64,000 nucleotides of DNA from Streptomyces cyaneus (GCF_004028635.1 NZ_ML138678.1:868001-932000); one strand, 5' to 3'; numbered from the stretch's first letter, positions 40,814 through 52,536 are shown. Notes: generated by a model not told the origin, from the sequence alone. Numbers and translations: made by a program.

Positions 40814-42169
40814 ATGATCCGGCGCATGGCGACTGATGCGCGCGGCGCGACGAACCCGATACCCCAGTTCCCGGCCGGCTTCCTGTGGGGCGTCTCGACC
40901 TCCGCCCACCAGATCGAGGGGGCGGTCGACGAGCGCGAGGCATCCGTGTGGGACACCTTCACGGCCGAGCCGGGACGGGTGAAGGACGGCTCCACGGCCG
41001 CGGTGGCCTGCGACCACTACCACCGCCACGGCGAGGACGTGGCCCTGCTGGCCGACCTGGGCGTGGACGCGTACCGCTTCTCGATCTCCTGGCCGCGGGT
41101 GCGCCGGGAGGGCGGCCTGGACTTCTACGACCGCCTGGTGGACGAGCTGTGCGAGGCGGGCGTGCGCCCGGTCCCGACCCTCTTCCACTGGGACCTCCCG
41201 GTGGCCCTTCAGGAGAAGGGCGGCTGGCTGGAGCGGGACACGGCGTCGCGTTTCGCCGAGTACGTGTCCGTCGTCGCCGACCGCCTCGGCGACCGCGTGC
41301 ACAAGTGGATCACCCTCAACGAGCCCGCCGAACACACCCTGTTCGGGCACGCCCTGGGCGCCCACGCCCCCGGCAAGCAGCTCATGTTCGACGCCCTCCC
41401 GGTCGCCCATCACCAGCTGCTCGCCCACGGCCTGGCGGTACGGGCCCTGCGCGCGGCCGGCGCCACGGACATCGGAATCGCCAACTCGCACGGGCCGACG
41501 TGGCCGGCGTCGCGGGAGGCGGCGGACGTGGAGGCCGCGGACTTCTACGACGTCCTGCTCAACCGGCTGTTCGCCGAACCGCTGCTGCTGGGCGAATACC
41601 CGGCGGGGCTGGGCGAGTTGATGCCGGGCGACGTCTCGGCCGACCTCAAGGTGATCGCCGAACCGATCGACTGGTACGGCATCAACTACTACGCGCCGAC
41701 GCGGGTGGGCGCACCGCAGGGCACGGACATCGAGTTCGGCGGCCTGACGATCCCTGCTGAACTCCCCTTCTCCGTAAGACAGATCGAGGATGTCCCGGTC
41801 ACGGACTTCGGCTGGCCGGTGGTGCCGGAGGGCCTGACGGAGCTGCTCACCGGTTTCCGTGAGCGCTACGGCGACCGGCTCCCCCCTGTCGTCATCACGG
41901 AGAACGGCTGCTCGTACGAGGGGACCGACGACCAGGACCGGATCACCTACCTGGACGGTCATGTGCGGGCCCTGCACAAGGCGATCGAGGCGGGCGTCGA
42001 CGTACGCGGCTATTTCGTCTGGTCGCTGCTGGACAACTTCGAGTGGGCGGAGGGATACGCCCGCCGGTTCGGGCTGGTGCACGTGGACTTCGAGGATTCC
42101 GCAGCCCTCACCAGGACCCCCAAGGCGTCGTACGCCTGGTACCGGGAACTGCTCCGGGCCCAGAGGTGA
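40814..42169 (+). CDS. GH1 beta-glucosidase
   Basis: About 450 residues, a (beta/alpha)8 retaining glycosidase with acid/base Glu in TLNEPAEH (about residue 170) and nucleophile Glu in ITENGCSYE (about 363). QIEGAVDEREASVWDTF at the N-terminus is typical of GH1. There is no export leader, so it cleaves imported disaccharides such as cellobiose. The start may be the ATG four codons later. It ends in a GTGA overlap with the transporter gene. Confidence 0.93.
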   Translation: MIRRMATDARGATNPIPQFPAGFLWGVSTSAHQIEGAVDEREASVWDTFTAEPGRVKDGSTAAVACDHYHRHGEDVALLADLGVDAYRFSISWPRVRREGGLDFYDRLVDELCEAGVRPVPTLFHWDLPVALQEKGGWLERDTASRFAEYVSVVADRLGDRVHKWITLNEPAEHTLFGHALGAHAPGKQLMFDALPVAHHQLLAHGLAVRALRAAGATDIGIANSHGPTWPASREAADVEAADFYDVLLNRLFAEPLLLGEYPAGLGELMPGDVSADLKVIAEPIDWYGINYYAPTRVGAPQGTDIEFGGLTIPAELPFSVRQIEDVPVTDFGWPVVPEGLTELLTGFRERYGDRLPPVVITENGCSYEGTDDQDRITYLDGHVRALHKAIEAGVDVRGYFVWSLLDNFEWAEGYARRFGLVHVDFEDSAALTRTPKASYAWYRELLRAQR

Positions 42170-43404
42170 CCACGGCCCTCGCGGAGCCGGTCGACCGGGT
42201 CGGCAAGGGCTGGACGGCGGCGCTGTCGCTGGCCAACGTGGCGATCTGGGTGGGCTGGTACGGCCCCCTGCAGATCCTCCTCGCCCAGCAGGCGGAGGAC
42301 TTCGCGCCCGGCACGGGGATGTCGAAGGAGATGCTGCTGGCCTGGGTGACGGGCGTGGGCGCGGCCGTGTCCTTGCTGGCCAACCCGTTCTTCGGCGCCC
42401 TGTCGGACCGCACCACGGCCCGCTGGGGCCGCCGTACCCCGTGGATCGTCGCCGGCGCGGCGGGCGGCGCGCTGTCGCTGCTACTGCTCGCCGAGGCGGA
42501 CGGGCTGTGGACCATGGCGGTCGGCTGGTGCCTGGTCCAGCTGACCCTGAACGCGGCCTTCGCGGCGGTGACGGCGGCCGTGCCGGACCGGGTGCCGCGG
42601 CTCCAACGGGGCGTGGTGGGCGGCTGGTTGGGCGCGGCGCAGATCCTCGGGGCGGTCGTCGGCACGGGGCTGGCGACGGCGGTCGGCGGGATCGCGGCGG
42701 GGTACGTGGCGTGCGCGGTGTTCACGGCGGCGGGGGTGCTGCCGTACGTGCTGCGGTACCGCGACCTGCGGCTCGGGGCCGCGGACCGTCCGGCGTGGTC
42801 CTGGGGTGCCTTCGCGCGCGGCTTCTGGCTGAGCCCGCGCCGCTACCCGGACTTCGGCTGGGCCTGGCTGACCCGCTTCCTGATCAACCTCAGCAACGCG
42901 CTGGTGCTTCTCTATCTGCTGTATTACCTGCGGGACCGCCTCCACCACGAGGACCCCGAGCAGGGCGTTCTGATCCTGACCGCCGTGGACAGCGTGGCGC
43001 TGCTGGCCACGGTCGTGGTGGGCGGGGTCTGGTCGGACCGCGTGGGCCGCCGCAAGCCCTTCGTGAGGTGGTCCGGGGTGATGATGGCCGCGGCCACGGC
43101 CCTGCTGGCCATCTGGCAGACCTGGGCGGGCGCGATCGTCGTGGCGGCCTTGCTGGGCGTGGCCCTGGGGGTGTTCATGTCGGTCGACTTCGCACTGATG
43201 ACGGACGTCCTGCCCACGGCCCGGGACCGGGGCAAGGACCTGGGCGTCATCAACGTGGCCAACGCCCTGCCCCAGGTCGCGGCGCCCGCCCTCGCCGCGC
43301 CGATCGTCACCCACCTGGGCGGCTACCGGATGCTGTACCTGGTGGCGGCGGTGGTGGGGCTGGCCGGGGCGGTCCTGGTGGGGCGGATCAGGGGTGTGGA
43401 CTAG
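42166..43404 (+). CDS. MFS/GPH-like sugar transporter
   Basis: 412 residues with about 12 membrane helices. The family motif FFGALSDRTTARWGRRTPWIVAG occurs in loop 2-3, with a matching GVWSDRVGRRKPFVRWSG in the second half. The GTG start lies in the stop of the beta-glucosidase gene, so the two are co-translated: the transporter probably imports the beta-glucoside that the enzyme splits. Confidence 0.88.
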   Translation: MTTALAEPVDRVGKGWTAALSLANVAIWVGWYGPLQILLAQQAEDFAPGTGMSKEMLLAWVTGVGAAVSLLANPFFGALSDRTTARWGRRTPWIVAGAAGGALSLLLLAEADGLWTMAVGWCLVQLTLNAAFAAVTAAVPDRVPRLQRGVVGGWLGAAQILGAVVGTGLATAVGGIAAGYVACAVFTAAGVLPYVLRYRDLRLGAADRPAWSWGAFARGFWLSPRRYPDFGWAWLTRFLINLSNALVLLYLLYYLRDRLHHEDPEQGVLILTAVDSVALLATVVVGGVWSDRVGRRKPFVRWSGVMMAAATALLAIWQTWAGAIVVAALLGVALGVFMSVDFALMTDVLPTARDRGKDLGVINVANALPQVAAPALAAPIVTHLGGYRMLYLVAAVVGLAGAVLVGRIRGVD

Positions 43405-43427
43405 GGGCGGGGCGGGCGGCGATCAGC

Positions 43428-43823
43428 TCAGCATTCGCGGCCCCACCGTGCGCTGTGCAGGGTGACGGGGCCCTCGAAGGTCACCATGTTGGTGTCGTTC
43501 GGGTAGTGCAGGCAGCCCTTGAAGTTGCCGCCGTTCTCCGGCGTGGTGGTGAGGTTGTACCAGATGTGGTCGGCACCCGGCTGGCGCACACCGTTGTTGA
43601 CGATGGTCACCCCCTTTTCCGAGCGCAGGTCGTACAGATTCCCCTTCGACTTCCACGTCGGCTTGCCCGACGCCGTGTCGTTGTTCCACACGCAGACGTA
43701 TTCCCTCGGGCAGTCCGCCGGGGCGGCCGCCGCCGGCGGCGCCGCAGCCACACCCATGGCGCCCATCATCAGCACTGCCGCCACACCCATGCCGGCCTTC
43801 GCGCGCAACCGTGTCTTCATCAT
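43428..43823 (-). CDS. Secreted peptidase-inhibitor I36-like protein
   Basis: 131 residues with a signal peptide (AGMGVAAVLMMGAMGVAAAPPAAAA). The mature domain starts DCPREYVCVWNNDTASGK, the pattern of inhibitor family I36 (SMI-like, crystallin-type fold), and has four Cys. CGGAGGGG precedes a double ATG. The I36 assignment is moderate; many Streptomyces copies have unknown targets. Confidence 0.75.
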   Translation of the reverse strand: MMKTRLRAKAGMGVAAVLMMGAMGVAAAPPAAAAPADCPREYVCVWNNDTASGKPTWKSKGNLYDLRSEKGVTIVNNGVRQPGADHIWYNLTTTPENGGNFKGCLHYPNDTNMVTFEGPVTLHSARWGREC

Positions 43824-43946
43824 GTCGCCCCTCCGTTTTCGGTCACTCGGGGCAGCCGTGGTCAATTCGGCCGCCCCCGAGTGACCCAGCATCGCGCGTG
43901 GTTCGGGGCGCCGGTCCCTGACATCTGTCAGGCAACCGGAGGCCGG

Positions 43947-44801
43947 TCACAGCGCTCCGGCCTCCCGGGCCGCGTAGACCGACGGGTACAGCGGGCGGTA
44001 GCCCAGTTCCCGGCGGATTCGGACCGTGGAGGTGATCACGTGCCACGGGTCGGGGTCCGTGCGGTCGTACAGTTCGGCCGGGACGTCGACGCCGCCCAGC
44101 TGGTGCAACTCGACCGCCGTGACGGGGGCGTCGTCGGCGATGTTGTAGACGCGGCCCGCGATGCCCGGCGCGTGCAGGATGCGCAGCAGCGCCTGGGCGA
44201 CGTCCGCGTGATGGCCCATCTGGAGCCGTTGGGTGGCCGCCCAGTTCCGGGCCCACATCAGGGACTGGGAGAGGTGCGGATCGCCCTCGCCGTAGACGAA
44301 GGGGAGCCGGCCCACGCGCACGTCCAGGCCCTCCAGCGCGAGCAGCTCCCGCTCGGCCCGCGCCTTCGACTCGGGGTAGGCGCCCCACATCGACCCGCCG
44401 GGCCGGATCTCGTCGTCCTCGGTCAGCGGGCGGCCCCGTCCGGTGCCGTACACCAGTCCCGTGCTGACCTGCACGAACCTCCTCACACCGGCCGACCGCG
44501 CGGCGCGGCCCAGCTCGACGGCCGCGTCCCGGTTGACCGCCCACGCCTCCTCGTCCGGCACCCCGCGGAAGGCCGCCGCGACGTTCACGACCGCGTCGGC
44601 CCCGGCGACCGCCTTGCCGAGCGCCTCCGCGTCCCGCAGGTCGCCGACTACGACCTCGGCGCCCCGTTCGGCGTACGGCTCGCCCCGCGCCGCGTCCCGG
44701 ACCAGCACCCTGACCTTCTCCCCCGCCCTGGCCTGCGCCAGCAGCCTTGGCACGAAGCGCCGCCCGACCTGTCCTGTCGTACCCGTCACCAACGTCAGCA
44801 T
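43947..44801 (-). CDS. NAD(P)-dependent sugar epimerase/oxidoreductase (SDR)
   Basis: 284 residues. The extended SDR fold carries TGTTGQVG at the N-terminus (GxxGxxG) and a YxxxK-type site (YPESKARAE). It is divergent from the XRE regulator gene, a common local pairing, and is probably controlled by it. Substrate unknown. Confidence 0.87.
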   Translation of the reverse strand: MLTLVTGTTGQVGRRFVPRLLAQARAGEKVRVLVRDAARGEPYAERGAEVVVGDLRDAEALGKAVAGADAVVNVAAAFRGVPDEEAWAVNRDAAVELGRAARSAGVRRFVQVSTGLVYGTGRGRPLTEDDEIRPGGSMWGAYPESKARAERELLALEGLDVRVGRLPFVYGEGDPHLSQSLMWARNWAATQRLQMGHHADVAQALLRILHAPGIAGRVYNIADDAPVTAVELHQLGGVDVPAELYDRTDPDPWHVITSTVRIRRELGYRPLYPSVYAAREAGAL

Positions 44802-44920
44802 GTCCTGCTCCTCTCGTCACCGACCACCCTCGGACGGGGCCGGGGAGAGCGGGAGAGACCCGTTGATCAGGGGATCGGCAGTCCCTGGATAAGGGGGGCG
44901 GGTTGCCGCAGGCTGGAGAG

Positions 44921-45769
44921 GTGAACCGAGCCGAACTCGCCGACTTCCTGCGCCGTGGCCGTGCCCGGCTGACCCCGTCGGACGTGGGCCTGACGCCGGG
45001 CGCCCGGCGTCGCACGCCCGGTCTGCGCCGCGAGGAGGTGGCGCAGCTGGCGGGCATGTCGGTGGACTACTACACCCGCCTCGAACAGTCCCGGGGCCCG
45101 CGCCCGTCCCGCCAGATGCTGACGGCGCTGGCCCGCGCGCTGCGCCTGACCGACGTCGAACAGGACCACCTCTTCCACCTGACCGGCGAGGAACCCCCGC
45201 GGCGCGAGACGGCCTCGGCGCATGTCCGCCCCGGGCTGCTGCTGATCCTGGACCGGCTGCACGACACCCCGGCGCAGGTGGTGAACGACTGCGGCGAGGT
45301 GCTGGCCCAGAACGCGATGGCCAAGGCACTGGTCGGCGACGTGATGTCCCGCCCACGGCGCGAGCGCAACCTGACCCGTCTCTTCTTCCTGGACCCGGCC
45401 GCGCGCACGCTCTTCCCACCGGAGGACCTCGCGGGCCACGCCCGCGCCCACGTGGCCACCCTGCGCGCGGTGGCCGCGGCCCGCCCCGACGACCCGGAAC
45501 CGGCCGCGCTGGTCGCCGAACTCCGGGCGTCGAGCGAGGAGTTCGCCAGCCTGTGGGACGAGCACGAGGTGTCCCAGCGCAACCGGGCGACGAAACGCTT
45601 CGTGCACCCGCTGGTCGGTCTCCTGGAACTGGACTGCGAGGTCATGGTCAGCCACGAACACCACCACCTCCTGGTCGTCCACACGGCCCGCCCGGGCACG
45701 GAGGCCTACGAGCGCCTCCAACTCCTGCGCGTGGTGGGCCTGCAGGACATGTCCCCCAGCAAGCCCTGA
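44921..45769 (+). CDS. XRE/MmyB-type transcriptional regulator
   Basis: 282 residues. The HTH (RREEVAQLAGMSVDYYTRLEQSRG) is preceded by the family block RRTPGL, and the C-terminal MmyB-like ligand-binding domain (LLLILDRLHDTPAQVVNDCGEVLAQN; HPLVGLLELDCEV) is PAS-related and in MmyB binds a fatty-acid ligand. The GTG start is preferred because family members begin NRAELADFLR. It is divergent from the SDR gene. Confidence 0.88.
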   Translation: MNRAELADFLRRGRARLTPSDVGLTPGARRRTPGLRREEVAQLAGMSVDYYTRLEQSRGPRPSRQMLTALARALRLTDVEQDHLFHLTGEEPPRRETASAHVRPGLLLILDRLHDTPAQVVNDCGEVLAQNAMAKALVGDVMSRPRRERNLTRLFFLDPAARTLFPPEDLAGHARAHVATLRAVAAARPDDPEPAALVAELRASSEEFASLWDEHEVSQRNRATKRFVHPLVGLLELDCEVMVSHEHHHLLVVHTARPGTEAYERLQLLRVVGLQDMSPSKP

Positions 45770-46162
45770 CGATTCAGTTCCGGGGGCAGCCCGCGTCCTC
45801 GGGTGTCCCGGCAAGCCCTGACCACACCGGCTCCGCCGTCTGTCGCCGCTCGGCCCTACTTGGCTGGTCGGGGGGACGTGGGCCATCTCCGGGGCGACGT
45901 CCCAGACTGATTCGAGTCGTTCAAAGGGCACCGCCCCGATCGCCCAGGGCCAGCCGTGACCGGCTGATGTCCATGTGCAGCGGCCCAACCCCTGCTCGCC
46001 GGCCTCTCACCCGTCTCAGTTCGTCAAAAAGGGGCCACACCGCTTTTTCTTTCGGTGAGCACCGTTCTGGCGCCGGTTGGCCACCGCTGCGTAGGTCGGC
46101 CCCTCACAGAGCTGCGCCCCCGGGGGGCCTCTCCCGTGGCCGCAGAAGCCCGCGACGAAGGC
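45770..46162. other. Gene-free interval between convergent genes
   Basis: I see no ORF with coding character. GCAAGCCCTGAC occurs twice near the left end, the first copy at the end of the regulator gene. An AT-rich spot (GTCAAAAAGG...CTTTTTCTTT) near 46025-46055 is the only other visible structure. Confidence 0.5.
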
Positions 46163-47116
46163 TCAGAAGCCCAGCTTGCGCAGCTGCCGCGGGTCCCGTT
46201 GCCAGTCCTTCGCGACCTTCACATGCAGGTCCAGGAAGACCGGCGTCCCGAGCAGCGCCTCGATCTGCCGCCGGGACTTGATCCCGACCTCCTTCAGGCG
46301 CTTGCCCTTCGGGCCGATGATGATGCCCTTCTGACTGGGCCGCTCGATGTAGACGAAGGCGTGGATGTCGAGGAGGGGCTTGTCCGCGGGGCGGTCCTCG
46401 CGGGGGAGCATCTCCTCGACGACGACGGCGATGGAGTGGGGGAGTTCGTCGCGGACACCCTCCAGCGCGGCCTCGCGGATCAGTTCCGCGATCATCACCT
46501 GCTCCGGCTCGTCGGTGAGGTCACCCTCGGGGTAGAGGGCGGGCCCCTCCGGCAGGAGCGGGACGAGCAGGTCGGCCAGCAGGTCCACCTGCTTGTCGCC
46601 GACCGCCGACACCGGCACGATCTCCGCCCACTCGAACCCGAGCTCCTTGCCGAGCTGGTCGATCGCGATGAGCTGCTCGGCGAGCGTCTTGCTGTCCACG
46701 AGGTCGGTCTTCGTGACGATCGCGATCTTCGGCGTCTTCTTGATGGACGCCAGTTCCTTCGCGATGAAGCGGTCACCGGGGCCCAGCTTCTCGTTCGCCG
46801 GAAGGCAGAAGCCGATCACGTCGACCTCGGCCCAGGTCGTCCGTACGACGTCGTTGAGCCGCTGGCCGAGCAGCGTGCGCGGCTTGTGCAGCCCGGGGGT
46901 GTCGACAAGGATCAGCTGCGCGTCGGGGCGGTGCACGATGCCCCGCACCGTGTGCCGCGTCGTCTGCGGCTGGTTGGCGGTGATCGCCACCTTCTGCCCG
47001 ACCAGAGCGTTCGTGAGGGTGGACTTGCCCGCGTTGGGGCGGCCCACGAAGCAGGCGAAGCCGGCGCGGTGGGTGGCCTCGGGCGACTGCTCGGATGACT
47101 GGGTTCGAACGCTCAT
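46163..47116 (-). CDS. era: GTPase Era
   Basis: 317 residues. G1 GRPNAGKS, G3 DTPG, G4 TKTD and the C-terminal KH domain around KGIIIGPKGKRLKEVGIKSRRQIEALLG are all present. It binds the 3' end of 16S rRNA and promotes 30S maturation. GGGAGA precedes the ATG; an in-frame ATG three codons earlier is possible. Here it is separate from the phoH-ybeY-corC genes with which it is often grouped. Confidence 0.97.
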   Translation of the reverse strand: MSVRTQSSEQSPEATHRAGFACFVGRPNAGKSTLTNALVGQKVAITANQPQTTRHTVRGIVHRPDAQLILVDTPGLHKPRTLLGQRLNDVVRTTWAEVDVIGFCLPANEKLGPGDRFIAKELASIKKTPKIAIVTKTDLVDSKTLAEQLIAIDQLGKELGFEWAEIVPVSAVGDKQVDLLADLLVPLLPEGPALYPEGDLTDEPEQVMIAELIREAALEGVRDELPHSIAVVVEEMLPREDRPADKPLLDIHAFVYIERPSQKGIIIGPKGKRLKEVGIKSRRQIEALLGTPVFLDLHVKVAKDWQRDPRQLRKLGF

Positions 47117-47118
47117 GA

Positions 47119-48945
<1,827 letters not shown>

Positions 48946-48995
48946 GCGCCGGGCGTCAGACGCCGGGACCGCGCTCCGTCAGCGCGTCACGCGCC

Positions 48996-49472
48996 TCAGT
49001 CGAACACGAACGGGCCCGGCGACTGCGGCCCGGTCGCCGTGCAGGTGATGGTGATGCCGAAGACGGTCATCTGCAGCGAGCCGCCGAAGGCCTCCAGGCT
49101 GTCGCCGGAGGCCACGGTGCCGCTGAGCGGACCGACCTGGACGGGGTCACCGGCGGCCATCGCCGGGTTCTCAGTGCCGGTGAAACTGGTGGTGCCGCCG
49201 CTCGCCTTCACCAGGGTGAGTGTCGAGGAGATCGAGTCCTCCCCGAGCGCTATCGGCGCGGTGATCGCGGAGGAGTTGACGGTGATGGTGGCGGCGGTGC
49301 CGTCCTGTGTCGCCGTGAGGGTGGCCTCGCCACCGCCGAAGCTGCCGCAGTCGGCGGTGATCGTGGCGGTGCCGGGGGCGACGGCGAGGGCGGCGGGGGC
49401 GAAGGCGAGGCCGGTGACCGCGAGTACTCCGGTCACCAGTGCCGCACCTGCTCCGATGCCTATGCGTCTCAT
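48996..49472 (-). CDS. Secreted beta-rich protein, function unknown
   Basis: 158 residues with a signal peptide (IGAGAALVTGVLAVTGLAFAPAALA). The mature part is rich in Thr, Gly and Val with two Cys and reads like an immunoglobulin-like or surface domain. CGGAG precedes the ATG. No family is recognised. Confidence 0.7.
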   Translation of the reverse strand: MRRIGIGAGAALVTGVLAVTGLAFAPAALAVAPGTATITADCGSFGGGEATLTATQDGTAATITVNSSAITAPIALGEDSISSTLTLVKASGGTTSFTGTENPAMAAGDPVQVGPLSGTVASGDSLEAFGGSLQMTVFGITITCTATGPQSPGPFVFD

Positions 49473-49878
49473 GGGGATCCGCTCCGTTTCGAGGTGGGGG
49501 AATTCCTGGTGTGGGGGTGGGGGAATTGCTCGGCAGGTGGATGCGGACACACTGCGTGGGCAGCTGAAGTGCACAGTTGACGTGGAGAATCGAATCTGAC
49601 GGTCCGTCGGAACCGCCGTTTCCATTGATGCGCGTGGGACGAGGGTCGGCAAGGGTGATTTCCGGCCTCAACTACCGACGAGTCATCTACCGGGCGCCGC
49701 ATCCCAAGCGGAGCGTCACGCGATCCGTACTGGCCGTGAAGCCCTGCGCCCGTGAACCCTCCCCGGCGAAAAGGCCTACGGCCTTGTCAGTCCCCCGGCG
49801 TACCCTGGAAATCGCCAGGCCGCCCAAGTGGCAGGCGAGTCGTATCGAGGAGGACGAGCAAGGCCTACGAGCCGGCCC
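49473..49878. other. Gene-free divergent promoter region before phoH
   Basis: The region lies between the secreted-protein gene and phoH. It includes paired GGGGGAATTCC/GGGGGAATTGC blocks at about 49496-49530 and an AGGAGGA tract 22 bp before the phoH ATG, too far to be its ribosome binding site. No small ORF is convincing. Confidence 0.45.
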
Positions 49879-52023
49879 ATGACTCAGACACCCACAGCTC
49901 AGACACCCGCGCACGGGCAGGCGAGAGCACAGTTCACCGTCCCCGCCCAGCACCCCATGGTGACCGTGCTGGGGTCCGGCGACTCGCTTCTGCGCGTGAT
50001 CGAGAAGGCCTTCCCGGCGACCGACATACACGTCCGGGGCAACGAGATCAGCGCGGTCGGCGACGCTCACGAAGTCGCCCTCATCCAGCGCCTGTTCGAC
50101 GAGATGATGCTGGTGCTCCGCACCGGGCAACCGATGACGGAGGACGCAGTGGAACGCTCGATCGCCATGCTCAGGGCAAGCGAGAACGGAGAGAGCGACG
50201 GCCAGGAGACCCCAGCCGAGGTTCTGACCCAGAACATCCTCTCCTCGCGCGGCCGCACGATCCGCCCCAAGACCCTCAACCAGAAGCGGTACGTCGACGC
50301 GATCGACAAACATACGATCGTCTTCGGAATCGGTCCCGCCGGTACGGGCAAGACGTACCTCGCCATGGCCAAGGCGGTGCAGGCCCTGCAGTCCAAGCAG
50401 GTCAACCGCATCATCCTGACCAGGCCTGCGGTGGAGGCCGGTGAGCGGCTGGGGTTCTTGCCGGGCACGCTGTACGAGAAGATCGACCCGTACCTGCGGC
50501 CTCTTTATGACGCGCTGCACGACATGCTGGACCCGGACTCGATTCCTCGGTTGATGGCGGCGGGGACTATCGAGGTGGCGCCGCTGGCATATATGCGGGG
50601 ACGCAGCCAACCTGTGTTTACGAACGTGCTGACACCGGACGGCTGGCGCCCCATCGGCGACCTCCAGGTCGGTGACCTCGTCATTGGATCGAACGGTGAG
50701 CCGACCCCGGTTCTCGGCGTCTACCCGCAGGGGGAGCGGGACATCTACCGCGTCACCGCCCAGGACGGTTCCTGGACGCTGTGCTGTGGCGAGCACTTGT
50801 GGACAGTCAGGACACGTGACGACGCGCGTCGCAACAAGCCTTGGCGGGTCCTGGAGACTCAGGAGATGATCGGCAACCTGCGGGCGGCGCACTATCGCCG
50901 GTACGAGCTGCCGCTGCTCACCTCTCCGGTCGAGTTTCCTGAGCGCGAGGTTCCGATGGATCCGTATGCGTTGGGATTGCTGCTCGGGGACGGATGCATC
51001 ACGGGCAAGATCACCCCTACGTTCACCACAGCGGATCCGGAGCTCGTCTCCGCGCTGGAAGTAGCCCTTCCAGGGGTGAGGCTGCGGCACAAGGGACGGT
51101 ATGACTACTTCCTCATCCGGGACAGGAAGCCCGGCGCCCCGGGGGGCCGGGTACCGAATCCAGTCACAACGTCGCTGCGCTCGCTGGAACTCCTCGGCAC
51201 CCGATCGGTATCGAAGTTCGTTCCGGACGACTACCTCTTCAACACGGCCGAGATCCGCCTCGCCGTTCTCCAGGGGCTCCTCGACTCCGACGGCGGCCCG
51301 GTGACGCAGAAAGACCGCACCTGCCGGATCCAGTTTTCGACCGCGTCCATCCTCCTCCGCGACGACATCATCGCCCTGGTCCAGTCGCTTGGCGGCGTCG
51401 CATACGCCCGGCGTCGTTTGGCCAAGGACCGCAAGCAGGGCACAGCCCTGGCGGCACACCGCTACGACAGCCACGTCATCGACATCCGCCTCCCCGAGGG
51501 CATCGAGCCCTTCCGCCTCGCCCGCAAGCGGGACAGGTACCACGCGGCCGGAGGGGGCGGTCGCCCGATGCGGTTCATCGACAGCATCGAGCCCGCGGGT
51601 CGTGAGGAGACCGTCTGCATCCAGGTGGCGGCGGAGGATTCGCTGTACGTCACCCAGGACTACCTGCTGACGCACAACACCCTCAACGACGCCTTCATCA
51701 TTCTCGACGAGGCCCAGAACACCAGCCCCGAGCAGATGAAGATGTTCCTCACCCGTCTCGGCTTCGACTCGAAGATAGTCATCACCGGTGACGTGACCCA
51801 GGTCGACCTCCCGGACGGCACCAAGTCCGGTCTGCGGCAGGTGCAGGACATCCTGGAGGGCCTCGAGGACGTCCACTTCTCCCGGCTCTCCTCCCACGAT
51901 GTCGTCCGGCACAAGCTCGTCGGCCGTATCGTCGACGCGTACGAGTTGTACGACAGCAAGCACGGCACCCAGAACGGCTCGCACAAGGGCCGGGGCGGCA
52001 AGGCCGGGCACAAGGGGAAGTAG
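49879..52023 (+). CDS. phoH: PhoH-like ATPase precursor interrupted by an intein
   Basis: 714-residue precursor; without the intein the mature protein is 356 residues, the normal PhoH-like (YbeZ) length. Walker A is GPAGTGKT, Walker B is FIILDEAQNT and an RNA/DNA-binding-type N-domain is present. The intein splits the conserved MRGR/TLNDAF block. The protein acts with YbeY in RNA quality control. It is followed closely by ybeY, the CorC-like gene and mmcQ in one operon. Confidence 0.95.
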   Translation: MTQTPTAQTPAHGQARAQFTVPAQHPMVTVLGSGDSLLRVIEKAFPATDIHVRGNEISAVGDAHEVALIQRLFDEMMLVLRTGQPMTEDAVERSIAMLRASENGESDGQETPAEVLTQNILSSRGRTIRPKTLNQKRYVDAIDKHTIVFGIGPAGTGKTYLAMAKAVQALQSKQVNRIILTRPAVEAGERLGFLPGTLYEKIDPYLRPLYDALHDMLDPDSIPRLMAAGTIEVAPLAYMRGRSQPVFTNVLTPDGWRPIGDLQVGDLVIGSNGEPTPVLGVYPQGERDIYRVTAQDGSWTLCCGEHLWTVRTRDDARRNKPWRVLETQEMIGNLRAAHYRRYELPLLTSPVEFPEREVPMDPYALGLLLGDGCITGKITPTFTTADPELVSALEVALPGVRLRHKGRYDYFLIRDRKPGAPGGRVPNPVTTSLRSLELLGTRSVSKFVPDDYLFNTAEIRLAVLQGLLDSDGGPVTQKDRTCRIQFSTASILLRDDIIALVQSLGGVAYARRRLAKDRKQGTALAAHRYDSHVIDIRLPEGIEPFRLARKRDRYHAAGGGGRPMRFIDSIEPAGREETVCIQVAAEDSLYVTQDYLLTHNTLNDAFIILDEAQNTSPEQMKMFLTRLGFDSKIVITGDVTQVDLPDGTKSGLRQVQDILEGLEDVHFSRLSSHDVVRHKLVGRIVDAYELYDSKHGTQNGSHKGRGGKAGHKGK
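50605..51678 (+). mobile_element. Intein with LAGLIDADG homing endonuclease in phoH
   Basis: 358 residues. It begins at Ser1 (SQPVFTNVLTPDGWRPIGDLQ, block A), has a block-B-like GEHLWTV, two LAGLIDADG-type endonuclease motifs (LGLLLGDGCITG, LQGLLDSDGGP) and ends LLTHN, with Thr as the first residue after splicing. The endonuclease motifs keep both acidic residues, so the element may still home. It sits at the conserved RGR|TLNDAF site of PhoH. Confidence 0.95.
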
Positions 52024-52038
52024 AGACACAGCACGACC

Positions 52039-52536
52039 ATGTCGATCGACGTCAACAACGAGTCCGGAACCGAGGTCGACGAGCAGGCGATCCTCGACAT
52101 CGCCCGCTACGCGCTCGCGCGGATGCGCATCCACCCGCTCTCCGAGCTCTCGGTGATCGTCGTGGACGCCGACGCCATGGAGCAGCTTCATATCCAGTGG
52201 ATGGACCTGCCCGGGCCGACCGATGTCATGTCCTTTCCGATGGACGAGCTGCGGCCGCCGTCCAAGGACGACGACGAGCCTCCGCAGGGGCTCCTCGGTG
52301 ACATCGTGCTGTGCCCCGAAGTCGCCGCCAAGCAGGGGGCGGAAGCGCCCACGCAGCACTCCATGGACGAGGAGCTCCACCTGCTCACCGTCCATGGAGT
52401 GCTGCATCTGCTCGGGTACGACCACGAGGAGCCCGACGAGAAGGCCGAGATGTTCGGTCTGCAGGCCGCCATCGTGGACGGCTGGCGTTCGGAGAAGGGG
52501 CTGACGGGGCCCTCCCCGGCCCCGACCGTGTCATGA
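52039..52536 (+). CDS. ybeY: Endoribonuclease/rRNA maturation factor
   Basis: 165 residues. The zinc-binding [11 protein letters not shown] motif is complete. It acts in 16S rRNA 3'-end maturation and ribosome quality control. It lies 15 bp after phoH, and its stop overlaps the next start (ATGA). Confidence 0.95.
   Translation: MSIDVNNESGTEVDEQAILDIARYALARMRIHPLSELSVIVVDADAMEQLHIQWMDLPGPTDVMSFPMDELRPPSKDDDEPPQGLLGDIVLCPEVAAKQGAEAPTQHSMDEELHLLTVHGVLHLLGYDHEEPDEKAEMFGLQAAIVDGWRSEKGLTGPSPAPTVS

Noticed and set aside
41859..44924. 1021-residue + strand ORF
   Set aside because: Shadow of the MFS transporter, SDR and secreted-protein genes; no domain evidence.
46025..46060. Rho-independent terminator near GTCAAAAAGG/CTTTTTCTTT
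   Set aside because: The arms pair only loosely and the A/T runs are offset, so the hairpin is not convincing.
48952..48964. Terminator after glnK (GGCGT-CAG-ACGCC)
   Set aside because: Only 5 bp of stem with a 3-nt loop; too weak to call by eye.
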